64,000 nucleotides of DNA from Apus apus (lineage: Eukaryota > Chordata > Aves > Apodiformes > Apodidae), in assembly GCF_020740795.1 (NCBI RefSeq), contig NC_067312.1:50735905-50799904 (forward strand). Direction: 5' to 3'. Positions within the stretch are counted from its first letter, which is position 1. Each line of letters starts with the position of its first letter. The notes below the pieces were generated by a model. It was not told the origin of the DNA, searched no databases, and was given only the letters and a program-made list of their open reading frames with translations. Below, piece after piece: positions 50,401-62,400 of this stretch. The translations under genes and the position numbers were made by a program.

Positions 50401-53400
50401 CAGAGTAAAAAAAGCCACAAGATATTATTATGGTCCCAACACATGCATATTCAAATGGTAGGATTATGGCTTCTGCTTTGAGCTAATGATGGATACAGCT
50501 ACACAACACTGTCACTGCTTTTCGTGCTACAAGAAGAACCAAAGGCAAAGAGGGAAGGACAAAGCTGACAGATAAGCAAAGAGAAGATTATCAAAGCACA
50601 TAAAAATGCTGTTGCTGCTGCTCCATTTCCAAGAAGAGTTAACATACCAATCACCAACTGATCATCACTATCTTTTACATCGTATAATCAATGTGGTGCC
50701 ATTAAATGTCCCAACCCATATTTACTTGAACATTCACTCAGGTCGGGGGGGGTCCTCAAGAATCACTACAGCAAAACAGGACACACTTCATACTAGAAGG
50801 AAAATATATACTTCAATATTTTCTAGACAAAACTAACACTATAGACATAGCTACCAGTAACGACCATTATCTCAACATGCCATATCACAGATCAACCTTG
50901 AAGCTTTTTAAGAAAGGAAGACAAACTTAAATGCACCATCAGTAGGAATAACTCAAATGTAGTTAACCGAATCATAGAATGCCACGTTGGAAGGGACCTC
51001 AAGGATCATCTAGTCCAACCTTTCCAGGTACTACTATCATTTATATGAGATGGCTCAGCACCCTGTCAAACTGAGAATTATAACTGTCCCATGTGGAGGA
51101 ATCTACCACTTCCCTTGGGAGATTATTCCAATATTTGATTGTCCTCATGGTGAAAAATTTACTTCTTGTGTTCAGTCAGAATCTCTCCAGGAGCAACTTA
51201 TGCCCATTACCCCTTGTCTTTTCTATGTGAGTCCTTGTAAATAGGGAATCTCCATCTTCTTAGTACCCATCCTTTAAGTACTGGAACATTGTACTAAGAT
51301 CTCCCCTAAGCCTTCTTTTCTCAAGGCTGAACAAACTCAGTTTTCTCAGCCTCTCCTCACATGGCAGGTCCTCCAGTTCTCTGACCATCCTTGTGGCCCT
51401 TCTCTGGACTCTATCCAGCCTGTCTGCATCCTTTTTATAGAGTGGGGACCAAAACCAAATGCAATCCTCCAGGTGTGTCAAGTAGAGCAGGAGTGGGATG
51501 ATGATTTCTTTATCTCTGCTGGCGATGCCCTTGTTGATGCAACCCAACAACCTGTTGGCTTTCTTTCCCACTGTGGCACACTGTGCACTCATGTTGAGCC
51601 TGTTACCTACCAAGACCTACCAAGACCTCCAGGTCCCTTTCCACAGGGCTGCTCTCCAGCCAGGTGGATCCCGGACTGAACTGCACTCCTGGATTACATG
51701 TTCCCAGCTGCAAGACCTTACACTTCTCCCCACTGAACTTCACAAGGTCCCTGCTAGCCCACTCCTCCAGCCTGTCCTGAGTGCCAACCTCTCCACTCAT
51801 CTTGGTGTTGTCACGGTGCTTTTGATCCCAACATCCCTGCTGGATCCCACTTGTGACCAGTTGCCAGTTTGAGGAGGAACTGTTTACTATCACCCTCTGG
51901 GTATGGTCTGTCAACCAGTCCCCCACCCACTGCATAGACCACTTGTCAAGGCTGTAACAAGTCAGTTTTCCCAGGAGGAGGCTGTGGGGGACCATATCAA
52001 AAGCCTTGGAGAAGTCCAGATAGATGATGTCCACCACTTGCCCTTCATCAACCGAGCAGGTCACTTTGTCATAGAAGGTGATCAGGTTTGTCAAGCACCA
52101 TTTGCCCCTGGTAAATCCATGTTGGTTTTTCCCAGTCACATGCTTCAATTGACTTGTGACAGTCGCCAGGAGAATTTGCTCCATGACCTTTCCATGGACT
52201 GAAGTGAGACTAATGGGTCTATAATTACCTGGGTCCTTCTTTGAACCCTTCTTATAGACAGGGGTGACATCAGCCTTCCTCCAGTCTTCAGGGATGTCTC
52301 CCAGTCTCCATGACTTCTCAAATATTATGGAAAGTGGCTTTACAATGACAGAAACCAGTTCTCTCAACACCCTAGAGTGGATGACATCTGGGCCCATCAA
52401 TTTGTACAGGTCCAGCTCCTCTAATAGTTGACACACCAACTCCTCCTTCACTGACAGTGAGTCATCAGTCTGGACTTCTGTTCTTATGGCCTGGGACCCC
52501 ACAGCACTGTTAAAGACAGAGGTAAGCAAGGTGTTGAGGGCCTCTGTGTTTTCAGCATTGTTGGTGACTAGTTCACCTCTCCTGTTTAATAGTGGTCCAA
52601 TATTATTCCTCTATTCCTGCTTGTGTTTAACTGCTTCATGGTATATTTTTTTTAATTGCTTGTAAAGTCCTGGTAAGTACAAAGCTTTCTTCTCCCCAGG
52701 ACCAGTACCCTCCTCCAATCTACTGAAATGGTCCAATAGAGGAAACTGTCATCTGCAGTAGTCTGTCAAGAATCCACTGAACCGAGTTCTCTTTTCACAG
52801 ATGGGGGCATGCGAGTTAGGGTACAACACAATAATTCCCCTCTTATGTACATTAAAAAGAAACTGGATCATGCCAGAAAATGTGATAACCCAAATAATCT
52901 GTATTGCTATGAAATATGTTGGAGAAGATGAGACAGAAATACACTGGTGATGCTGGTCAAAGACAGTCCAGATTCAGTTACAAGAGCTCAGGCTTAAACT
53001 GGCATAGCAATCTTCCATCAGTAACATCTTCCTTACATAAAAGTTCTTACATTCAAGGGTAACCGAAAGTTGACTATGAATTCTGACTAAGAATAACTGT
53101 AATACATTTATACTATATAAGTACACTACTATTACACACTGCTATTAGTACATACCACAGATAACAACTCCAATACAGGACATGCTAGAGAAATTATGGG
53201 TTATGGTTTCTTTTTTTAGAAAAGTCTTCCTATGAGGCACTGACAAACAACTGCCTAACTAATGATTGTCTGTCTTAGTCATCATGATCCATGTACTTCT
53301 TGAGTGATGGTGAAAGAGGATGGAGGAAGGAGAGACATACTGATAAGCCAAAAATAAAACTAAAGAAATCTGATATATTTGCAGGCCATGGAAAAAACTC

Positions 53401-56400
53401 TAGAATTTGCCATTATATTAAATGGCCTTTAAAGCCAGCAGCTTCAAAGTAACTACAAAAGATGAAAAATTCCTCTTATCCCCACCTGGCCAACAGGGAA
53501 GATGAAAATGAAAAAAGAAGGGGGCCTGGCTCTCAGATGTAGTTTTGATTTGCTGCTTTCCACTCTCCCTTTCAGGTTCACTAAATGTGCAGCTCTAAAA
53601 CAATTCTAGAAATCAGACCATACGTTATCTAGGTCAAAATTGCTCAGCCCATGCAATAGAACTGGATTTAAAATTAGTGGTCGCCAATTGCCAAATCAAG
53701 TGCCTTACTCACTAGACAAAGACCCTGACGTTTCAACAACGTTAAGAACACAAAATCTCAATAAAACTACTGGGTTTCTGACATCTTACAATTTTAACTA
53801 CATCCCGTATTCTGCTACTCCTTCATGGCACAGCAGCTAGAGGTTCTTAAGCCCAATCTCCCTGCCACATCTTCCTCTGTATCACAGTACCAACTGCCCT
53901 TTATGTCACATTGTCTGCTTGGTTAAGTCAGGCTGAAATTGAGACTAAAAGTGCTCTCTATACACCCTTACTGTGAAGTTTACTGCATCTTTCAAGGCTT
54001 GTAGCCTTGAATGCTTATCCAATTTTGCCAGCTATTCCAGTCCAAAAAGATTCCGCTGCTTCCTTCAGACCTGCCTTCATTTTTATTCTTAAATCAACAG
54101 CACTGTACCAGCAGTACTACAACCAAATTAGACAACCACTCAGATTGAGAGCCCCCAGCAGAGCTCAATTGCAGCTGTAAAGAAGGGCATCACAGTTACA
54201 GACTTTATACACTTCTTTTCACCAACTCTTTGCTAATTCCCTGAAGAAGGGCAGCAGCCAACATTTCTGCTCATTTTGGTATTGCCCAGCTGTCAGGAAA
54301 AACCCTTTAGGACATAATTTCAGGACTTAATAAGGACATTTTGACTTAAGCATTGCCAAGGCTGCGCTCACTTTCACTATGGGCTACCACAGGCCTTAGC
54401 CAACTCTGAGGATCTGGAGAATGACAAGTAACTCACATTTGTCCCAAAACTGCCAGACTCCCAAAGGGAGTCTGTAAAACTGGCCCTGATTCATGCTTTG
54501 TCAGCAGAACTCTGAGTCATAGTCTGGGTGTGGTTATTCTTTTTGGAAGAAAAGAGAAGAAAAGAAGGAATGAAGAAGGAATTGAAGTTTAAACAGTGAA
54601 ATAAATTCACCTGTACCGACGCTTATAACCTATGGATCCAAACTTGCTGAATTTTCTTGACAGAGAGTTTGATTCATTCTCTGGCATTCTATGTAGTTTG
54701 AAAAATAAAACAATAGAGTTAGTTACACAGATAGGTCTTAATTACAGTGCTCTCCTCAAGAAAACAAAAGAGAAATACAAACTTCAGGTTAAAAAAAACA
54801 ATTTTCTGCTAGTTCCTCTTCATCCTTACCTCCAGGCAGACTTTTATGGGGTTGAGAGCTTGACAAAGCGACATGTTTACGTCCTCCTCTTTTGACTACA
54901 CACCTCTGTATTTCAGGGTCTACTGTAAACTACTGGCATCAGCAGCTTTTCACTTAGAATTTTTTAGGAGCTGGCTAAACCATCATGCCACAGTAACAAG
55001 CCTGCAAGAGGGATTCTAAGCATACTCATTTACAGCATTGCTAACACCAGCCCCAAGGATGCCATCAATGAGTTCCTAGCTAGACACCCTTGCACATTTT
55101 TGTTAATGGTTTTGTAACAGTAAAATAAAAGTGTTTTGAGCTGTGTAACACTGAAAACATTATACACTTCAATTTCCAACTAAGAAAACTCTCAAAAAAA
55201 CCAAAATTTCTGTGCATTACAGGAAATAGTAATGTCTGCAATCAAAAGGCCTCTCTCAAGTCAATGCTGCTATAGGAAATTCTATGGTTAAATATGTAAA
55301 AATGTATATGGCGTCTTAAATCTTGCCATGTACATTTGTGGATACTTCTGTTAAAGCCTACTTTATGCAACCTAAGATACCATTTCCAAAAGAATTCTAA
55401 GAAGAAAGAAACCACCAAACTACCCAATTTTAAAAGTATTCTTTCACCTAACCGTAAGAAAAGGAAAGGCATAAGCTTTTAATAAATAGCATTCTATAAC
55501 AAAAAGGAAAATTGTGTTTCCTGTGTTACGCCCCTCTCATGGTACAACAATGTTCTTACTCACTGTAGCCACCCCCTTCTTTCAGTAATGAAACCACAAC
55601 TTCTGCATCACTCACCTGAAAAATGTATGATGTTCTACACAGCACTTCCAGAGATGTTTGCAAGTGATCTTGTTAGGGGCTTCAAAAAAGAAGGAAGTTT
55701 CATTGCACTGAAAACAAAACAAAACAAATCACTATCATTATGATGGATTCCGCCAGTGAAGTGGATCTTCATTTACTGAACACAAGAACCAACTATCTCA
55801 TATTCATTCATATAAGAAAAAAGATCACTATGAAGAAAAGCAGGTTCTATAATTCAGTAGATTTCTTCATTTAAAAGAGGTTTCCTGTTTTGGTTTCTCA
55901 TTGCCTGAAAATAGATATTTAAATAATAAATTCCTTAGTTACAGAAAAAGAGAAGAGAAAGATTATTGAAACATTTGTGTTCCTTCATTCTTGTTTGTAG
56001 ACATTTTTTTTTTTCCTAATTTAATCACAATTTTTTTCCAAATGCTATATTTCTGATGTTTTTTGAAACTGCAGCTAAGATTTCAAGCAAAAGCATATTC
56101 CCAAAGCTCCAGTTAATAGTATACAAAAAAAGGCAAAAACAAGTGAAAGAAACTCAAGATTTGTGATAAACTAATATAAAGCAACAACAGAGAGAGAAAA
56201 TGCAAAAAACATACTTGTATCTGTGACCTGCATAAAGAATGAGCAGAACCACTGACTTCAGTGTGAAACCTCAGCATGGCACAATACTGCCAGTAATAAA
56301 ACCTAGTCCTAAAACCATCTCCCTGATACGTGAATTACAAAGAGTGTATGATTCATGCCAGCTTCAGCACCTGATTTTAGGAAATGGGTGCCCTTGTGTT

Positions 56401-59400
56401 AGTTACACTTTTGCAGAGACATGCATCGTAGGTAAAAAGTTCTGGTAAGTTCCTTTCACTCTTCATTTAATGAGGTGAACTGCAAGCACCTGGTAAACCA
56501 TAAACTAATTTGGTGTGTTCACTAGAATTCCAAATTTCACCTCTAAATAAAAAATATTCTGTATCTATTACAGGATGTCAGGCAGTCTCACAAAATCACA
56601 AATTACCTGCTCAAGCAGCCTTCCCTCCAACTTCAAACAAACAGTAAAAATGACAGAATGTAATTGAGATTTCATTCTCTGACCAAAAAAACCCAACAAA
56701 ACAACAACAAACCAAACCAAAACCCCAAACAAAACACAACAAATTGGAGACATACATATATGCTTATTTTCTCCCATGGATTATTTTAGTCTGTTTAATG
56801 GCTGGCTTGAACAGTCCCATGATGATCTTTCGAGGTCCCTTCCAACCCCTAAGATCCTGTGATTCAGCGATTCTGTGACACTCCACACATAAGAGGACCA
56901 CTGTCAGTAGACTTACACCTGCTCCTTGGAGCACTGCATCCTTCCACAGATCAAAAATTTTTTGAAAACCTGTAATTCAAAGCAGGCTTTACAAGTTATG
57001 ACAAGACACATATCGGTTCCTACCAATCCACGGTCAGAAAATGAAGAAAAAAACCTCAAAATCAAAACCACAGTAGGAACCCTGCCAGCACACACACCAC
57101 TGTTCCTAGTCTAGCTGAGTATCAGTATAACATAAGGAGGGATCTTGCCCCATTACAGAGCATGTACATTTAATACATATGCAGGCAGATGTAGAAGAAA
57201 TATTAACTGAATGAATTACGGTCTGAAGCTACTGCTTCCCCCCATTACTCTTTGCCAGGTTAGGCACATAGCTAGACACTGTAAATTGTTAACTGCAATA
57301 GCAAAGATTCTGTCTTCTTATATTTACATAATGCATACCAGTCATACCTTATGTAACAGACAATGTATTACTACTGGTTACACAAGGTCAATCTTTAAGA
57401 ACTGTATATAGGACAGGAATTAAAATTAATAATGCTGTGCCAGATTCTATATAGCATGTGTAGATTGAAGCAAACATACCTCAGCCTCAGTATTAGATAA
57501 ATTAAAACAAAAAGATTAAAGAACTTAAAAAAAAAAAAAGCTGACAGTTAACACCTTTGTGACAATGGATTTAAATTTATGCAGGAATTTTAATCTTAGT
57601 TATCCTTCAAATATGTTCATTACTGAAGATTTTGCTTTCAAAAAGTTAGCTTTAAATAATCTTACAATCCTTCTAACATAAAGTGGTTAAGAAAAGGCAA
57701 GAAAATCCACAACCAACGAATTATTCTATAAGAGATATTGCTCATCTCCACCCTCCTCTACCATTTTGACTTAAGTGGATGCAAATGCAAATGATATAAA
57801 AGTAATCTGTAATTCTTAAACCAGAATAAAGATAAAAATTATATTTTTGTCTGAAATTTAAATTTAAGCAAAACTGGACTTTAAAATGGAAGGAACTTCT
57901 CATCAAACCCTTTTCAATCTTTCCAAGAAACTGCAAGAGGAATCAATCAAAATTTAGAGTTCCTGCCTAGAATTTGTAACTTAAGATGGAATACAGGGTG
58001 TTACAGGAAAAGAAAGGGTACAGCTGAACAACCTTATTAATATAGTTACTTTTCAGACTTCTGACACTTCTGACAAAGATTTAAAAAATAAAGTATATTT
58101 CCAGGGTTTCCTGAAACTATTTAAAATAGCACACAAATCTTTTCTTTAGACAAGTTTCAGTCAACAGCATGGGGAGTGTTATGTGCTTTGGAATTGCCCT
58201 AAAGTTCCTCTAGCATGCATCAGTGGTTGGTATTGCTCCTGAAAGCAGTCTTAACTAGCTTTCCCTAATGCATTCAGGTGAGCTGAGCCTCTTTCTCTGG
58301 CTAAGCAAGACTGCAGAAGAAGGCATGCCTTGAAAAAGTGTCAATCATTTTCAATGGCATAGTCTGAGAGTTTGTTCTGACCTGAAAGAACACATATTTC
58401 AAAATCCCTCAGAACAAAAATTTCAGACTTCCAAAAAGACCCTTCTCTTACAAGAAAAAATAATGAAAGCAAGTGTTTTGTACATTCAACACCTTCTGGT
58501 TTGGTGAAAGAGAAACATAAGAAGTTACCAGTACAGAAGCTTTGCATAAACTCTGTGAAGGAGTGAAATCACTCACTTGCGTGTTCAGACACAGTGCAAA
58601 CAAAGTAAAATGCATTGTTACAGAAAACAGCGTGGGGTTGCAGGGAACAGCACAAGAAGTACTTGGTATCTACAGGCAAAAAAATTCCACATCTCTCACT
58701 CCTGAATATGATTACACTTAAATTGCCAACCTTGACATTCTAGCAAAGCATGTTTTTCTCTAGTCTGTTTCATGTCCTCATTTGAGAGAGAAATTGAGAA
58801 AGCAAGCCATGTTCCTCAGACAGGGAAAGCACAGGCAGTGTGCTGTGCACCCCTTCCACTACCTACTTCCACAGAGTACATCCGTTGTAATCAGGCCTCG
58901 TACTGCAGCATTCAGGGAGTGGGGCAGGAGTACTTGGCAGCCACCTGTATTGCTGGATTGTTACCAGCAAGGTTGCTCAACAGACATCTATGCTACAAGG
59001 AATTGTGCACAGGCATCAAATGGATCTCTGTTTTCTTAAAAAGAAACTGCAGGAAAATACACTTGTCTCATCTTCAAAAATTCTTTGTGATTGTCATGTT
59101 TGGGGAATCTTTCTGTGTAGTCCTCATGGGGGAAAGGTTCCTAATTTCACACTGATACTTAGTGGTTTCACATAATGCCTAACAAGTTTCTGGTTCAGAT
59201 TTCACAGCATGGGTCCACTCATGGAACAATGAGAGAGACTGTAGAGTTATACAGGTCAGGAGAGCTCTAGCCTGGGGGTCGATGGTGATGGATGGACGGA
59301 GTCCTCCCCAGACGCCAGCCATGGACAGAAAAGAAGGGAAGAAGAAGCAGGAAGGAAGTTGTCTTCTGTGATCTCTGACCTTCCTCTGAGCTTACGTAGA

Positions 59401-62400
59401 TATATGGAATGGAATATCTCTGGCCAGTTTTGCTGTCTGTCTAACTCAGCCTCCTACGGGGGGGGATCATAGATCTCCCCATAGTGTCTGAGCCGGCAGA
59501 GCAAAAGTGTGAGCTTGGAGCCCCAGCAGTTAGAAAAACATTCCAGCTGTTATCAGCCCAAGCAGGAACACTTTGCTAATATTTAAAAGAAAGCTTACTG
59601 AAGGAAAAAAAATAATCAGTAAAAGTGGCTTCATCCTGGATCAAACCAGGACAGCTGGTCCAAGTCATCAGTCTCACATGTCAGGTTACGTCATGGACAG
59701 CCAGATATTAAGCGCAGTATTTTGTTCATGAAGGGGCAATAGCAATAGATTTAGGGAGAAAACTTAGAACACAAGCTAAGCAGTGAAATATATAAACAAA
59801 ATGTTGATGGTCATGCTTGCACACAATAGCAACAAGTATGCAGAAAAAATTTAAAGAAGTTAAATATAAGGAGGAAGGAAATGTTCTCATAGAAGACATA
59901 AGAAGTACATGAGATTACACTACAAAACAGGAAAGGTAAAGCACCTTACTGTATTATAACAAAGGAAGCATATGTCCTCCTCAGTAAATAATCTAGTTTA
60001 CGAAAAGTGAAACAATGTAAAGAACAAACTCAGCAGCCATAAATATGGCTGGCACAGCTATCCCACAGTGTATTTTTAGGGAGCCTAGAACAGGGATATG
60101 TACATTTAGACTGCCATGTCTGCCTATGTCAAAGATATCAAGATGTCCGCTTCCACCCCTTTAGTGAGAAGCACAAATTCAAATTCTTTTGGTAGGTTTG
60201 AAAAAATCTCAGACAAATTTACTGAAAGAGAGAAAAAGGAAATTTACAAAAGTGGCCCCATGCAGGGGAAGGGAAACACCTCACCAGTACTAAAAGCACC
60301 AGCAGCTTCCTCTTGATGAGCGGGTGTACCCATGAAAGGTGCCCGTCAGTGTGAATAAAGGTAGCTAGTAATGTGTAGGAACACAAAATCCAGCTGTACA
60401 GTTTTCACTACAATATGGAAAATGTGATTAACACAAAGCACTCAGTATACTCAGAAATAATCTGCTCTTATTACATGATGTTAATTCCTTCAGTATCTGC
60501 CATAAAGCTTCATCTAAGACACAGGAATGTCTCCATTATTTCCCCTCTTCCTGAATCTTTTCTGGCATTCTCTCCAACTAACTGGAAACACATAACATGT
60601 TCCCAAGTTGGTATACCACATCTGAAACAACGAAAGTATTAATTCCCTGAAACATAAAGTGGTACCCCAGGAAGCAGGATGAAGTAAAAATGCCACATTT
60701 ATTCTCCTATCATATACTGCAAACTCATGTCACAAGTGGATGGAAAAAGTGAGAGCATTTATTCCAAAAAACAGAGGAATAAAAGAATTTTTAAATTTAA
60801 ATTTTGAAAGAGTATTGAAACATAAGGTTCTATAAATACACGGATAAGCTTTCCCCCCCCCTAGGGTGCAGAAGAGCATACATTTTATGATGGCTTTAAT
60901 CCAGAGATTAAATGATTCCAATACATAATTTTGTTCAAAGTAACACCACCAGAATGTTTTTTTTAAAAAAAAAACAAAACAAAACCAAAACCAAGCAAAC
61001 AAAAACCCACAAAGCCAAAAACAAAACTAAAAAGATAAAACAGGGGGAGAGGAAGATTTTTCTGGGCCATTTTGGCCTTTCCTGATCTTATTAGGATATG
61101 AAGAACTGCAGAAACACTTAAACTGAGTATTAGTTGCAAAGGATATTTTAATGGTGGTACACACCCTTGTACTTACTGTTCTCTTGAACAATTTCCTGAA
61201 AGTACCTGTTGAGACCTGAAATTACAAATGCTGCTTGCCTTGCAATCACAGTTGTAAGTATTCACCAGCCACTGACATTGACCACTTCATCTTAAGCATA
61301 TTTTCCAAAGCTCCCAGGTTTTTTGCTCAGCATGTTAGACCTTTTCAGTTCCATATGGTTCAGACAAAAATTATACATAAGTGGCATCAAAAAAGCTACA
61401 GCATTACTTCAATGCAATTCACTCTAAGCCAAACTCGGACTTGTTTAAACATGAACAGGCACTCACTCTCTTCACATGAAACACTGAGAAATTTTTCCCA
61501 ACCTTCCCCCAGCCTTCAAACAACTCAAGATTTCAACAAACATACCATCAGAAATAAATTTCCTATAGATTACCACACCATAAAGAAACAAACCACTTGG
61601 GGGTAACAAAAGCAAAATTTGACAATACATCTGCAGAAGCATAAGAAATGCTTTCCACGACAGAACCAAGGCTATCAGCCAGGGCGTACACTTACTTCTC
61701 CCAGAATGTACCAGAAGGACCCAATGGCCTCATGGAGAAATAATGGTCAAGATTAACAACCACTACATAGATGAAGGAATATACATAGATAGCAAGTAAA
61801 GGTAATCCTGCTAGCAGGGCTACTGCTTCTTCAAAGCTACAAATTTTCAGTCCTGAATATCCCTAAGAGACCTACCAAGTATTTTCAAGAAATAACTCAG
61901 CAAGCTAAACTTGTAACTCAAGCAGATACCAAAAACCACAGACAGACTGCAACTATTCCACTACACTTCGTATTTTTCCCTACATCCTCAACACTGTCCT
62001 CCTCCTCTCCCTGTCCCACATGCTTCACAGGTGATAAATACCTTTCTCTTTTTTCCACTGATTCAACCTTAAAACCTGTTCTCTGACTATCAACCTGCTA
62101 TCCCTGGTCCACTGGAACCAACAGTTTTCTCCCAAATGATCTAACAGCACAATGAAGTTAAATGCTGGCAAATGTGTTTTGAGCTATATTATGTGGCTAC
62201 TGCTGTTTCCAAGCTACAAAATTACTTCTGCCTAACAGTTTTCTGAGTTTTCCCTATCCACATATTGGTTTAAATTAGCTTTCCCGGAAGCTTTAGCCTA
62301 GTACTATGTAACATCATAAAGAAAGTCTTGCAGAAGCAGTCTACTTTAATTTACAGTGCATAATATGAAATCATAAACATTTGTTATAAAATTCCTACTT

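Larger units (their letters stand above)
48949..54610 (-). other. EPB41L4A intron with CR1 copies
   Basis: A 5.7-kb intron holding the CR1 elements at 49798 and 50967. An A/C-rich run lies at 50310-50402. A purine-rich run at about 54544-54585 lies just before the exon boundary on the plus strand. Confidence 0.6.
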
